NCBI RefSeq assembly: GCF_029626265.1
Contig: NZ_JARUBN010000001.1
Location: 6,885,001-6,949,000 of the forward strand
Source: Micromonospora sp. WMMD1102
Lineage (GTDB): Bacteria > Actinomycetota > Actinomycetes > Mycobacteriales > Micromonosporaceae
Reading direction: 5' to 3'
Length of the DNA stretch: 64,000 nucleotides
The notes under the pieces were generated by a model, which was given only the letters and a program-made list of their open reading frames with translations, was not told the DNA's origin and made no database searches. Positions within the stretch are counted from its first letter, which is position 1, and each line of letters starts with the position of its first letter. Shown here piece after piece: positions 9,165 through 18,469 of the stretch. The position numbers were made by a program, and so were the translations under genes.

Positions 9165-10608
9165 CGAGTGGGGTCCGGCGGAGGACCGGCGGCTGGCCCG
9201 GGAGCTGGCCAGCACCCTGAACCAGGCGCAGCAGGCCCTGCCGGCGGCCGGTCCCGGTGCGGTCGCCGCGATCCGCCGGCGCTACCGGCGCCGACACCGG
9301 CAGCGGGCCGGGCTGGCCAGCCTGGCGGTGGCGGTCCTGGTGCTGGCGGTGACGCTTACCGGGGCGGACCTGCTCCGGTCGGTACGGCAGGTGCCGCCGA
9401 CCGACGAGCGGCTGCCGGGGACGATCCGGGTCTGGGCGATCCACCAGCCGGGTGACGCGCCCGCGCTACAGAAACTGGTGAACCGGTACAACCGCGACGC
9501 CGAGGTCAAGGTGGACCTACAGACCTTCGGCAACGAGGAGTACAAGGAGCAGCTGCGTAACGCCGTGGGTTCGGCGGACGGTCCGGACGTCTTCGCCAGC
9601 TGGGGCGGCTCGACCCTGGCCGGGCTGGCCCGGGGCGGCCTGCTCGCCGACCTGACCCCGCTGCGGGACGAGCCCGGGGTCGGCGACCGGTTCCTGCCGA
9701 CCGCGCTGGCCGGCGGGGCGGTGGACGGCCGGCAGTACGGCATCCCGATGGGCGGTACCCAGCCGGTGGTGCTCTTCTACCACCGGGGGGTCTTCGCCGA
9801 CGCCGGCGTACGGCCGCCGCGCGACTACGCCGAACTGCTCTCCCTGGTGGACACCTTCAAGGCGCGGGAGGTCACGCCGATCGCGCTGGGCGGCGCACAG
9901 GGCTGGACCGAGTTGATGTGGGTGATGTACCTGGCCGAGCGGATCGGCGGCCCGCAGGTCACCGCCGACATCGTGGCCGGCCGCCCCGGTGCCTGGTCGA
10001 ATCCGGCGGTGTTGACGGCGCTGCGGGAGGCGCGCGCGCTCGTCGAGCGGGGAGCCTTCGGCACCGCGTTCTCCTGGACAAGCTACGACGACGGCACCGC
10101 GCCGGGCCGGCTGGCCAAGGGGCAGGCCGCGATGCACCTGATGGGCACCTGGGAATATCCGACCCAGCTCGCCCGGAACCCGGACTTCGTGGTCGACGGC
10201 GACCTGGGCTTCGTGCCGTTTCCGGCGGTCGCCGGCGGTGTCGGGGACCCGGCCGGCCTGGTCGGCGTGCCGACCCACTACTTCTCGGTACTCGCCGGCA
10301 GCCGCCAGCCGGAGGCGGCGCTGGACTTCGTCCGGGCGGTCGCCTCCGACGAGTACCTGGACGACCTGGTGGCCGACGGCGAGGTGCCGCCGGTGACGGA
10401 CGCGGCCGACCGGCTGCGGGGCACCGAGCACGGTGGCTTCACCTCCTCGGTGCACGAGCTGGTCAGCCGGGCCCCGTCGTACGGGCTGGCCTGGGACCAG
10501 GCGGTGGAGCCTGCGGCGGGTGCGGCGCTGGTGCGGGAACTGCGCCGGCTGTTCGAGGGGGAACTCACCCCGGAGCAGTTCGTGGCGATGATGGCACAGA
10601 CAGGCTGA
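9157..10608 (+). CDS. Membrane-anchored extracellular solute-binding protein, coupled to sigma factor
   Basis: A 483-residue protein whose GTG start overlaps the sigma gene by 8 bp. Residues 1-50 are charged and cytoplasmic. A single transmembrane helix lies at about 52-72 (GLASLAVAVLVLAVTLTG). The remaining ~400 residues are a family-1-type (sugar-type) solute-binding protein, with ALQKLVNRYNRD, GPDVFASWGGSTLA and AAMHLMGTWEYP. There is no lipobox, so it stays tethered by an uncleaved N-terminus. No ABC permease genes follow. I infer a ligand-sensing module that signals to the sigma factor, but an anti-sigma contact motif is not evident. Confidence 0.82.
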   Translation: MVDEWGPAEDRRLARELASTLNQAQQALPAAGPGAVAAIRRRYRRRHRQRAGLASLAVAVLVLAVTLTGADLLRSVRQVPPTDERLPGTIRVWAIHQPGDAPALQKLVNRYNRDAEVKVDLQTFGNEEYKEQLRNAVGSADGPDVFASWGGSTLAGLARGGLLADLTPLRDEPGVGDRFLPTALAGGAVDGRQYGIPMGGTQPVVLFYHRGVFADAGVRPPRDYAELLSLVDTFKAREVTPIALGGAQGWTELMWVMYLAERIGGPQVTADIVAGRPGAWSNPAVLTALREARALVERGAFGTAFSWTSYDDGTAPGRLAKGQAAMHLMGTWEYPTQLARNPDFVVDGDLGFVPFPAVAGGVGDPAGLVGVPTHYFSVLAGSRQPEAALDFVRAVASDEYLDDLVADGEVPPVTDAADRLRGTEHGGFTSSVHELVSRAPSYGLAWDQAVEPAAGAALVRELRRLFEGELTPEQFVAMMAQTG

Positions 10609-10813
10609 ACGGTTCTCTAACACCTCCACTGAGGTCATGAGAATACCCTGCGACTCATTCGAAGTGTCGGATCTCTGACAGTCCATTCGGCAGCAATCCG
10701 GGTCCGGTCGGCGTTCCGGTAGTGATCGCCGTGCATCCGTCCCCGTCGCGCGCCGGTCCCGCCGGCTCCGGCCGGCGGCGCAGCGTAGAACCCCACCCTG
10801 GAGGCCTTGCTCG

Positions 10814-11974
10814 ATGAGAAAGCTTCGGATTGCCCTGGTCGGCGTGCTCGCCGCTGGTGCCCTCTACCCGATCGGGCCGTCGACCGCCAGCGCGGGACCG
10901 GCCCAGGCGCCGGCCCCGGCACCGCAGGCCCTGGGCGGCCCCGCCGCGCACGGACCGGGCGGGACGTCCACCGACCTTCCGCTGCGGGTGCTGGCCCGCA
11001 AGCATGGCCTGGGCATCGGTACCGCGGTCGACATGGCCGCCCTGGAAGCCGACACCGAGTACCGCGAGCTGGCCGCCCGGGAGTTCTCCGCGGTCACCGC
11101 CGAGAACGTGATGAAGTGGGCCGAGCTGGAGCCGACCCGGGGAGAGTACAACTGGGGCCCGGCCGACGAGCTTGTCGAGTTCGCCCGGCGCAACGGGCAG
11201 AAGGTGCACGGGCACACGCTGCTCTGGCACAGCCAGCTCCCCGCCTGGCTGACCGACGGCGTCGCCGACGGCTCGATCGACTCGGCCGAGCTGCGTGACA
11301 TCGTCCGCAACCACATCACCACGGTGGTGAAGCGCTACCGGGGCAAGGTCCGGGCCTGGGACGTCGTCAACGAGGCGTTCACCGACGGCAACTTTCCGGT
11401 GCTCCGGGACACCATCTTCCACCAGCTTCTCGGCCCGGACTACATCGCCTACGCCCTGCGCCTGGCGCACGCGGCCGACCCGAAGGCCAAGCTCTTCCTC
11501 AACGACTACGCGATCGACAACATCAACCCGAAGAGCACCGCCTACTACGAGCTGGCCAAGCAGCTGCGCAAGCAGCGGGTGCCGATGCACGGCATGGGCT
11601 TCCAGGGCCACCTCGACCTCCAGTACCCGCTGCCGATCGACGCCCCGCAGAACCTGGCCCGGTTCGACAAGCTCGGCCTGGAGACCGCGTTCACCGAGGT
11701 CGACGTGCGGTTCTTCCTGCCGATCGACACCTACAAGGAGGCCGGGCAGGTGGGCAGCTTCAACACCCTGCTCACGGCCTGCCTGCTCACCCCGCGCTGC
11801 GTGATGTTCACCGTGTGGGGCTTCACCGACAAGTACTCCTGGGTCCCCGGCTTCTTCGACGGTCAGGGCGCGGCCACCCCGCTGGACGAGAACTTCCAGC
11901 CGAAGGCCGCCTACCGGGGTCTCCAGCAGACACTCGCCGTCGCCTCCGACCCGAACAGCAGGCGCGGCTTCTAA
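10814..11974 (+). CDS. Secreted endo-1,4-beta-xylanase, glycoside hydrolase family 10
   Basis: A 386-residue enzyme. A Sec signal peptide (MRKLRIALVGVLAAGALYPI) ends near ASA at about 25-27 and is followed by a Pro/Ala linker. The GH10 barrel spans about 55-375. Acid/base Glu187 lies in WDVVNEAF and nucleophile Glu295 in AFTEVDVR. ENVMKWAELEP and HTLLWHSQLP, which line the xylan cleft, are also present. No carbohydrate-binding module follows, so it is a single-domain secreted xylanase. It starts after GGAGG at about -15. Its stop overlaps a convergent minus-strand gene by 4 bp. Confidence 0.95.
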   Translation: MRKLRIALVGVLAAGALYPIGPSTASAGPAQAPAPAPQALGGPAAHGPGGTSTDLPLRVLARKHGLGIGTAVDMAALEADTEYRELAAREFSAVTAENVMKWAELEPTRGEYNWGPADELVEFARRNGQKVHGHTLLWHSQLPAWLTDGVADGSIDSAELRDIVRNHITTVVKRYRGKVRAWDVVNEAFTDGNFPVLRDTIFHQLLGPDYIAYALRLAHAADPKAKLFLNDYAIDNINPKSTAYYELAKQLRKQRVPMHGMGFQGHLDLQYPLPIDAPQNLARFDKLGLETAFTEVDVRFFLPIDTYKEAGQVGSFNTLLTACLLTPRCVMFTVWGFTDKYSWVPGFFDGQGAATPLDENFQPKAAYRGLQQTLAVASDPNSRRGF

Positions 11975-12306
11975 GAGGTCGGTCGGGAGCGGGTTCGGCC
12001 CGTACCCGTTCCCGGCCACCTCCCCCTCAGCCATCCTCCCACCACCCGGTCTCCGGCCGGCCCGGTTCCCACGTCGGGCCGGCCGGAGCCGAGTAGGGCC
12101 GCCGAGACGAGCTGGCGCAGCGCGATCACGATCGCGGCACCGGCGAGATCGGTCCAGTTCTCCAGGGTGGCCAGCCGGACCAGACCGGCCGCCACCAGCA
12201 GCTCCAGCAGCAACCGCAGCGCGGTACGCCACGATCTGGTGGTCAGCAGGGTCACCGTCGCCACCACCAGGGCGAGCGCGGTGAGCAGGGTGCCGAGCCC
12301 CCTCAC
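11971..12306 (-). CDS. Small hydrophobic membrane protein, unknown function
   Basis: A GTG at 12306 overlaps the stop of the DUF1622-like gene (GTGA) and gives 111 residues. Three hydrophobic stretches at about 5-20, 27-47 and 53-75 suggest a small integral membrane protein with a Gly/Arg-rich tail. It is translationally coupled to the upstream membrane gene. I do not recognise a family. Confidence 0.6.
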   Translation of the reverse strand: MRGLGTLLTALALVVATVTLLTTRSWRTALRLLLELLVAAGLVRLATLENWTDLAGAAIVIALRQLVSAALLGSGRPDVGTGPAGDRVVGGWLRGRWPGTGTGRTRSRPTS

Positions 12307-12740
12307 CGCCGGTTCCTTGCGCCGGCCGCTTCCCCGCCGCCGCCCGGTGCGGGCGTCCCCGCGCCCGGCCCGTGCCGGCCCGGTGGCGGCTCGGCCGGGG
12401 TGCCGAGCTGCCGCTGCTCCTGCCGGATCTCCCGGCCGAGGAAGTAGTTCAGCGCCGTCCGGATGGTGGCGATCGCGGCCAGCCGGCCGAGCTGCCCGAA
12501 ACTCGGCGAGACCGCGGTACGCAGGATGTCGGCGGCGAGCTGGAACTCCAGCCCCAGGGTGAGGAACCGGCCCAGCGACAGCCGGATCGGGGTGAAGACG
12601 GCGGCCGACCGGTAGCGGATGCCGGCCACCACGAACCGGCCGGCGGTCCACACCGCGCCGACGAAGATCACCGCCGCCCCCACCGCCTCCACGATGGTGA
12701 CCAGTACTCCGACGGCGCGGGCCAGCAGTTCCTCGGGCAA
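12303..12740 (-). CDS. DUF1622-like membrane protein
   Basis: A 145-residue protein. A hydrophobic helix at about 8-32 (VGVLVTIVEAVGAAVIFVGA) and a second hydrophobic region near 60-105 match the DUF1622 layout, including RLSLGRFLTLGLEFQLAADIL. The C-terminal 35 residues are Pro/Gly/Arg-rich. Function is unknown. It forms an overlapping pair with the small membrane gene downstream. Confidence 0.75.
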   Translation of the reverse strand: MPEELLARAVGVLVTIVEAVGAAVIFVGAVWTAGRFVVAGIRYRSAAVFTPIRLSLGRFLTLGLEFQLAADILRTAVSPSFGQLGRLAAIATIRTALNYFLGREIRQEQRQLGTPAEPPPGRHGPGAGTPAPGGGGEAAGARNRR

Positions 12741-12784
12741 ACCGGGCCGACCCTACCGCGACCAGCGGTTCTTCCGCTGCGGCA

Positions 12785-13564
12785 TCAGGCCCCCTGGCCC
12801 TGGTTCTGCATCAGGCCGCCGTCCATGAAGTAGGTCGACCCGGTCACGTAGTCGGCGTCGGAGCTGGCCAGGAAGACCGCCAGCCGGCCGATCTCGACAG
12901 GTTCGGCGGCCCGCTTGAACGGGATGCTCTGCACCTGCTCCTCCAGGTACTTCGGGTCGTCGATGGCCCGCTGGTTGAACGGGGTGAGCACCATGCCCGG
13001 CCCGATGTTGTTGACGTTGATCCCCATCGGGGCGAGTTCCAGCGCCATGCTCTTGGCCAGGTTGAGCAGCGCGCCCTTGCTGGTGTCGTAGTCCGAGCCG
13101 CCGGCCCGGGCCACCTCCTGGTGGATCGAGGTGATGTTGATGATCTTTCCCTTGCCGCCCTGGTCCCGGCGGTGCCGGGCGAACCGCCGCGAGCAGAAGA
13201 ACGCGCCGTAGACGTTGACCCGGATCGCCCGGTCCCAGGTCTCGGTGTCCAGGTCGATCACCGGGATGCCCGAGGCATCCACCCCGGCATCGTTTATGAG
13301 TACGTTCAGCTCGCCGAACTCGGCGAGCGCGGTGTCGAACATGGAGTCGACCTGCTCCTCGTCGCTGATGTCGCCGTGCACCACGACGGCCCGGCCACCG
13401 GCCTGTTCCACCTGCTCCCGGGTGTGCTGCGCGCCGTCGTGGTCGTGCAGGTAGTGCACCACCAGGTCGGCGCCCTCCTTGGCGAACTCGATGGCGGTGG
13501 CCTGACCGATCCCGGAATCCGAACCCGTGATCAGAGCCGTCGTTCCTTCGAGCCGTCCGGTCAT
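12785..13564 (-). CDS. Short-chain dehydrogenase/reductase, glucose-1-dehydrogenase-like
   Basis: The ATG at 13564 overlaps the stop of the GH15 gene (TGATG) and gives 259 residues. The Rossmann motif TGSDSGIG lies at 13-20, NDAG at 91-94, and the catalytic triad is Ser146, Tyr159 and Lys163 (YDTSK). The end, YVTGSTYFMDGGL, is typical of classical SDRs of the glucose-1-dehydrogenase group. Coupling with a GH15 enzyme suggests oxidation of a released sugar, but SDR specificity cannot be assigned from sequence. Confidence 0.88.
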   Translation of the reverse strand: MTGRLEGTTALITGSDSGIGQATAIEFAKEGADLVVHYLHDHDGAQHTREQVEQAGGRAVVVHGDISDEEQVDSMFDTALAEFGELNVLINDAGVDASGIPVIDLDTETWDRAIRVNVYGAFFCSRRFARHRRDQGGKGKIINITSIHQEVARAGGSDYDTSKGALLNLAKSMALELAPMGINVNNIGPGMVLTPFNQRAIDDPKYLEEQVQSIPFKRAAEPVEIGRLAVFLASSDADYVTGSTYFMDGGLMQNQGQGA

Positions 13565-15366
13565 CAGCTTCCTCCCCCTGTCTGCGCCGCCCCGTCCGAG
13601 GCGGCGGTGGTGAGTTCCCAGGCCGCGCTGATCAGTCCGATGTGCGAGAAGGCCTGCGGGAAATTGCCGAGCTGCTCGCCGGTGTGCGGGTCGACCTGCT
13701 CGGCGAGCAGCCCGAGGTCGTTGGCGACCGACACCACGTTCTCGAACATCGCCGCCGCCCGCTCCCGCTCGCCGGCCAGGACCAGGCACTGCACCAGCCA
13801 GAACGAGCAGAGCGTGAACGCCGCCGGGTCGCCGGCCCAGCGCCGGACCAGGCCGCCCCGGGAGAGCCGCTCCTCGACCAGCCGGATGGTGGCCCGCATC
13901 CGCTTGTCGGTGGCGGGCAGGAAGCCGGCGATCGGCATCAGCAGCACGCTGGCGTCGAGCTGGTCCGAGCCGAAGGCCCCGGTGTAGGCGCCGACGTCCG
14001 CGTTCCAGCCCTCCCGGAGCACCGTCTCGCGGATCTCGTCCCGGGTCGCCGTCCAGCGGGCCAGGTCGCCGGGGTCGCCCAGCCGGTCGCCGAACCGGAC
14101 CGCCCGGTCCAGCGCCGTCCAGCAGCCGACCTTCGAGGACACGTAGTGCCGGGCGGCGTCCCGGGCCTCCCACATCCCGGCGTCCGGCTCCCGCCACCTC
14201 CGCACCGTCTGCTCGGCGAGGCTGCGCAGCAGGTCGCGGACCTCGGGGCGCATCGGGTCGAGATAGTCCCGCAGCCGCCAGGCCGCGTCCAGCACCTCAC
14301 CGGATACGTCGAGCTGGTGCTGGCGCCACGCCTCGTTGCCGACCCAGACCGGCGAGCTGTCGGCGTAGCCGCGCAGCGTCTCGATGCGCCGTTCGGTCAG
14401 GTCCCGCTCCCCCTCGACACCGAACATGATCGGCACCGGTTCGTCGCCGATCCGGCCGACGGCCGAGGCGACCCAGCCGAAGAGCCGGTTCGCCTCGGTC
14501 GGGCAGGCCGCCACCCAGAGCGCCCGCAGGGTGAGGCTGAAGTCGCGCAGCCAGGCGTACCGGTAGTCGTAGTTGCGGTCGCCGCCGAGTTCCTCCGGCA
14601 GCGAGGTGGTCGCCGCCGCCACCACCGCACCGCTCGGCCCGTAGGTGAGTCCCTGTAGCACCAGGGCGGTACGCCGGACCAGCTCCGGGTATCGGCCCTG
14701 GTAGTCGTGGTGTGCCGCCAGGGAGCGCCAGCCGGCGACCGTGTCGTCGAGCGCGTCCGACCCGTCGACCGGCTGTGCCGCCGGCTCGTGGAAGGTCGGC
14801 CGGTAGGCCAGCACGAAGGTTTCCCGCTGCCCGGCACCGACGGTGAACCGGGCGGTCGCCTCGGCGCCGGAGACGGTCAACGGCATCGGGGCGGCCAGCG
14901 CCAGCGTCGTCGGCCCGGAGGTCGCCGTCAGCTCACCGTCCCGCCAGACCAGGTACGCGGTGCGCCGGCCGTACTCGAACCGGGGGCAGTAGGAGAGTTC
15001 CATCGGGACGGTGCCGGAGAGTCCCTGCACCGACCGGACCAGGATGCCGGGTGACCGGCAGCCGATCGCGTGCCCCCGGGAACCGTGCTCCAGCAGCAGC
15101 CCGTCGGTGAGCGCCACCTCGCCGTGCGCGGTCCGGAAGACGGTACGCAGCACCAGGCTGTCCGGCAGGTAGTCCCGGTGCACCTCGAAGTGTTCCGTCG
15201 GCCGGATCCACCAGTGCCCGCCGCCGACGTCGAGCAGCCGGCAGAAGACCGAGGGCGCGTCGAACCGCTCCGGGCACCACCAGTTGACCGAGCCGGCACG
15301 GTCGACGAGCGCGGCGCTGCGGCCGTCGGCCAGCAGTCCGTGCGCGGCGATCCCTCCGGCTTCCAC
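13564..15366 (-). CDS. Glycoside hydrolase family 15 protein (glucoamylase/trehalase-like)
   Basis: I choose a GTG at 15366, giving 600 residues and the expected N-terminus (AAHGLLADGRSAALVDRAGS); the longer open frame upstream would run into the iron box. An N-terminal beta-sandwich region (about 1-230) is followed by the (alpha/alpha)6 barrel. The barrel carries GGDRNYDYRYAWLRDFSLTL and later ERAAAMFENVVSVANDLGLLAEQVDP with its catalytic Glu region. Actinobacterial members of this type act on trehalose or maltodextrins. There is no signal peptide, so it is cytoplasmic. It is the first gene of a two-gene unit with the SDR. Confidence 0.9.
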   Translation of the reverse strand: MEAGGIAAHGLLADGRSAALVDRAGSVNWWCPERFDAPSVFCRLLDVGGGHWWIRPTEHFEVHRDYLPDSLVLRTVFRTAHGEVALTDGLLLEHGSRGHAIGCRSPGILVRSVQGLSGTVPMELSYCPRFEYGRRTAYLVWRDGELTATSGPTTLALAAPMPLTVSGAEATARFTVGAGQRETFVLAYRPTFHEPAAQPVDGSDALDDTVAGWRSLAAHHDYQGRYPELVRRTALVLQGLTYGPSGAVVAAATTSLPEELGGDRNYDYRYAWLRDFSLTLRALWVAACPTEANRLFGWVASAVGRIGDEPVPIMFGVEGERDLTERRIETLRGYADSSPVWVGNEAWRQHQLDVSGEVLDAAWRLRDYLDPMRPEVRDLLRSLAEQTVRRWREPDAGMWEARDAARHYVSSKVGCWTALDRAVRFGDRLGDPGDLARWTATRDEIRETVLREGWNADVGAYTGAFGSDQLDASVLLMPIAGFLPATDKRMRATIRLVEERLSRGGLVRRWAGDPAAFTLCSFWLVQCLVLAGERERAAAMFENVVSVANDLGLLAEQVDPHTGEQLGNFPQAFSHIGLISAAWELTTAASDGAAQTGGGS

Positions 15367-15523
15367 GCGACGGGCTACCCCCGGTCCGCCGGCTCTAATC
15401 CCCCGGGTCCGCCCGAGCCGTCGCCGACAAGGTCCGTCTCGTCCGACCCTGGGGCGGTCCGCAGGTGTCGACCGGCAGGTCAGGAACGGTTCGACGGTGT
15501 CGACCCGACTTGACAAAGGCAAT

Positions 15524-15542
15524 TTAGGTCAGGCTAACCTTA
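15524..15542. promoter_or_regulatory. Iron box (IdeR/DmdR/DtxR-type operator)
   Basis: The 19-bp site TTAGGTCAGGCTAACCTTA matches the actinobacterial iron-box consensus TTAGGTTAGGCTAACCTAA at 17 of 19 positions. A TTGACA-like -35 lies at 15510-15515, so a bound repressor would block the promoter. It lies 75 bp upstream of the siderophore-binding lipoprotein gene, predicting repression when iron is plentiful. Confidence 0.85.
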
Positions 15543-15616
15543 CGCCCGGCGACAATGGTTTGCCGACCCGAACACAGTTCCGCTCTGCGTAGCGGCCAGC
15601 CAAGGAGCAGCACGTC

Positions 15617-16636
15617 ATGCCGCACCCTCGTCAGTTCACCCGCCGGAACCTGCTCGGCGCGGCCGGCGCGCTCGGCCTCACCGCCCTGCTCGGCGCCTGC
15701 GGCCAGGACGACGGGCCGGGCACGGAGACCGGTTCCGGCGGTGCGTGGAGCTTCACCGACGACCGGGGCCAGACGGCCACCGCCGCCAGCCGGCCGAAGC
15801 GGGTCGTCGCGTTCGTCGGCACCGCCGCCGCGCTCTACGACTTCGGCGTCACCGAGGCGCTCGTCGGCGTCTTCGGCCCGACCAAGCGCGCCGACGGCAG
15901 CCCGGACGTGCAGGCCGGCGACCTGCCGGTGGCCGGGCTGACAGTCATCGGCAACACCTGGGGCGAGTTCAACATCGAGGCGTACGCCTCGGTCAGGCCG
16001 GAACTGCTGGTCACGCACGAGTACGAGAAGAACTCCCTCTGGTACGTGCCGGACGAGAGCAAGGACAAGATCGTGCCGTTGGCCCCGACGGTGGCGCTGG
16101 TCGCCTCCCGGGCTCCGCTGGACAAGGTGATCGGCCGGCACGCCGAACTCGCCGCCGCACTCGGCGCGGACCTGAACGCCACGAAGGTCACCGAGGCCAA
16201 GGCCCGGTTCGAGGCCGCCGCCGCGAGCATCCGGGAAGCCGTGGCGGCCAACCCGGGCCTCCGGGTGCTCGCCTGCTCCGCCGCCGAGGACCTCTTCTAC
16301 GCCTCCAACCCGGCCGTCAACTCCGACATCAACTACTACAAGTCGCTGGGTGTGGACGTGATCGTGCCGGACAAGCTCGACGACCTCGGCTACTTCGAGA
16401 GCCTGAGCTGGGAAAACGCCGACAAGTACCCGGCCGACGTGCTGCTGCTGGACAACCGCAGCTCGACGCTCCAGCCCAAGGACCTGACCAGGAAGCCGAC
16501 CTGGGCCCAGCTCCCGGCGGTGAACGCCAACCAGGTCGTCGGCTGGAACAGCGAACCCCGCTTCTCGTACGCCGGCAGCGCCGCCGCCCTGGAGACGCTG
16601 GCCGCCGCCCTCCGCTCCGCCCGCAAGCTGAGCTGA
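15617..16636 (+). CDS. Iron-siderophore ABC transporter substrate-binding lipoprotein
   Basis: A 339-residue FecB/FepB-type binding protein. The N-terminus carries a twin-arginine motif (TRRNLLG, Arg9-Arg10) and a lipobox ending at Cys28 (LLGAC), so it is probably exported by Tat and lipidated. The mature part has the PKRVVAFVGTAAALYDFGV and ADVLLLDNRS patterns of the class III binding fold. AAGGAG precedes the ATG. The iron box upstream ties it to iron limitation. No permease or ATPase gene follows; degraded insertion sequences begin just downstream, so partners may be elsewhere or lost. Confidence 0.92.
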   Translation: MPHPRQFTRRNLLGAAGALGLTALLGACGQDDGPGTETGSGGAWSFTDDRGQTATAASRPKRVVAFVGTAAALYDFGVTEALVGVFGPTKRADGSPDVQAGDLPVAGLTVIGNTWGEFNIEAYASVRPELLVTHEYEKNSLWYVPDESKDKIVPLAPTVALVASRAPLDKVIGRHAELAAALGADLNATKVTEAKARFEAAAASIREAVAANPGLRVLACSAAEDLFYASNPAVNSDINYYKSLGVDVIVPDKLDDLGYFESLSWENADKYPADVLLLDNRSSTLQPKDLTRKPTWAQLPAVNANQVVGWNSEPRFSYAGSAAALETLAAALRSARKLS

Positions 16637-16679
16637 GCCGAAGCGGGCCGCCGGGCTAGGGCGTGTCGAAGTCGATGTC

Positions 16680-16868
16680 ATGGCAGCTTCGAAGTGCCCC
16701 TGTGGTCAGCTCCGCATCGCGCTCAACGCCGGCGCCACCAAGGAACAGATCGCCGAAGTCTTTCTTCAGGTCGCGGCCTACGCTGGCGTAGCACGCGCGT
16801 TCGACGGCTACCAGGTCGCGGCCCAGGTCTTCGCAGAGAATCCGGAACGCTCAGACCCTGGTAAGTAA
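16680..16868 (+). pseudogene. Carboxymuconolactone decarboxylase-family fragment
   Basis: A 62-codon frame whose middle (LRIALNAGATKEQIAEVFLQ, then AYAGVARAFDGYQVAAQVF) matches the C-terminal half of the carboxymuconolactone decarboxylase family. The usual N-terminal half with the catalytic Cys-x-x-Cys-x-x-His region is missing. The break lies near 16665-16700, between the siderophore-binding gene and IS remnants, so this looks like a truncated relic. Its own ATG may be fortuitous. Confidence 0.7.
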
Positions 16869-16929
16869 GGGTGTCAGGGGTTTGGTGGCGGGCGAGGCGG
16901 CGGGTCATGACAATGATCATGGCCATTGG

Positions 16930-17816
16930 ACCATCGCGGCGTCGGGCCGGGATTACCGACGAGGTACGGCATCGGGAGAAGTGGCGCCTGGCCCTGAACA
17001 TGATCGATGAACTGACCGGCTGGGGTCTACGGGCGCCGCTGATCGTGGCCGACGCCGGCTACGGCGACGCGGCGGAGTTCCGCCATGGTCTGGCCGAGCG
17101 TGGCCTGTCCCACGTGGTGCAGGTGTCGATGCGCGTCGGCGTGTACCCGGGCGAGACCGTGCGCACGACCCCGCCGTACCAGGGCGTCGGACTGTATCCC
17201 CGACCCCGGTACCGGGAGCCCGCCACATCGGTGAAGGAACTCGTGCTGGCCGCCGGGCCGGGACAGGCGCGGACCGTCGCCTGGCGGACCGGCTCCCGCG
17301 TCCGGGCCGGAACACCAGTGACGATGCGGTCCCGCTTCGTGTTCCTCCGGGTCCGACCAGCCGAACGGAGACTCCTGGCCACACACACCGCGACCAGGAC
17401 CTTTCCGAGACGTGGCTGATCGCCGAATGGCCACCCGAGCAGGCCGAGTCGATCAGGTACTAGCTTTCGAACCTGCCCGCCACCACACCGCGACGCGCCC
17501 TCGTCCGATGGGCGAAACTCCGCTGGCGGATCGAACACGACTACCGCGAACTGAAGACCGGCCTCGGCCTGGACCACTACGAAGGACGCACCTGGCAGGG
17601 TTGGCACCACCACATCACCCTCGTCTCCGCCGTCCACGCCTTCCTCACCCTGCAACGCCTCAACCCAAAAGCGACGGCGCCGGCCTGACCCTCTACGCCG
17701 TACTCCGGCACCTGCAACACCTACTCGTCCGCCTGGCCGGGCCTGCCCACCTGCAAGACACGGTTCCCCACACGGAAACCCCGCTACCCAATCAGATCAT
17801 GACAAAGCACTACTAG
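16930..17816 (+). pseudogene. Degenerate IS701-family transposase
   Basis: The reading frame resembles IS701-type DDE transposases from DEVRHREKWRLALNMIDELT through VADAGYGD, which holds one catalytic Asp. A frame change near 17,380 leads into LSETWLIAEWPPE. An in-frame TAG stands at 17461-17463 where Trp would be expected. The C-terminal DDE part (WRIEHDYRELKTGLGLDHYE) follows, and a second frame change near 17,675 leads into LTLYAVLRHLQHLL. The N-terminal part with the first Asp is absent. It is clearly inactive. Confidence 0.85.
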
Positions 17817-18105
17817 TACTTGAGTGAGACACCGTTGAGTTGGGCGTCCCGCGTCCCGTTTCAGCAGCGCCATCGCCGGGGCGGCGCGTCCTGAAACGCC
17901 TAACCGGCCGCCGAGAGCTACTCCCGGCAATCCGCTCAGGGTGCTGGAGGTCGCGCGGCCCGCGTCTGAAGTCGACCTGAAACCGCGACCTGGCAGTGTG
18001 AGTTGTCGGAGCGGCGTGTCGCCGGACTGCCGCCGGAGATTGACGAAGGTGAGTCACGTAGCCACGGCCAGGGCAGCCGGCCAGCGTAGTGAAGATTGGA
18101 GATGC

Positions 18106-18435
18106 ATGATTCGCACACGAGCATCCAAGGCTGTTGTCATCGCGTTGACCGCAGCAGCCATGAGCGCCGGAGCTTCTTCCAGCGCATCGGCCTCCACGCA
18201 AGACTCTCCGTCGAACCCCTCCCTGCCGTGCGGCTTCTCCGAGGTGCCGGACGGCATGGGCAACACGCAGACCTACTACCGGAACTGTTCTTCCCAGGGC
18301 GTGCTGATCCGCAGTCTCTTGTACTACCCGGAACCGGCCGAGACGGTGGAGGCCTGCGTGCCAGCGCACCAGGCGGGTCTTGTGGCGTATCCCGCCTACG
18401 GGTTGCACAGCCCACGTATCATCGGTTCCTGCTGA
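18106..18435 (+). CDS. Small secreted four-cysteine protein, DUF6355-like
   Basis: A 109-residue protein from ATG 18106. The signal peptide (SKAVVIALTAAAMSAGASSS) ends near SASA at about 25-29. The mature part of ~80 residues has four Cys: PCGF, YRNCSS, EACV and a C-terminal SC, suggesting two disulfides. The Cys spacing and the TYYRNCSSQGVLIR segment resemble the DUF6355 group of small exported actinobacterial proteins, but that is a tentative match. It lies between two insertion-sequence remnants, so it may have moved with them. Confidence 0.7.
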   Translation: MIRTRASKAVVIALTAAAMSAGASSSASASTQDSPSNPSLPCGFSEVPDGMGNTQTYYRNCSSQGVLIRSLLYYPEPAETVEACVPAHQAGLVAYPAYGLHSPRIIGSC

Positions 18436-18469
18436 CGCCGGCGGCCTGCTTCACACGCTACAAAGTTGA

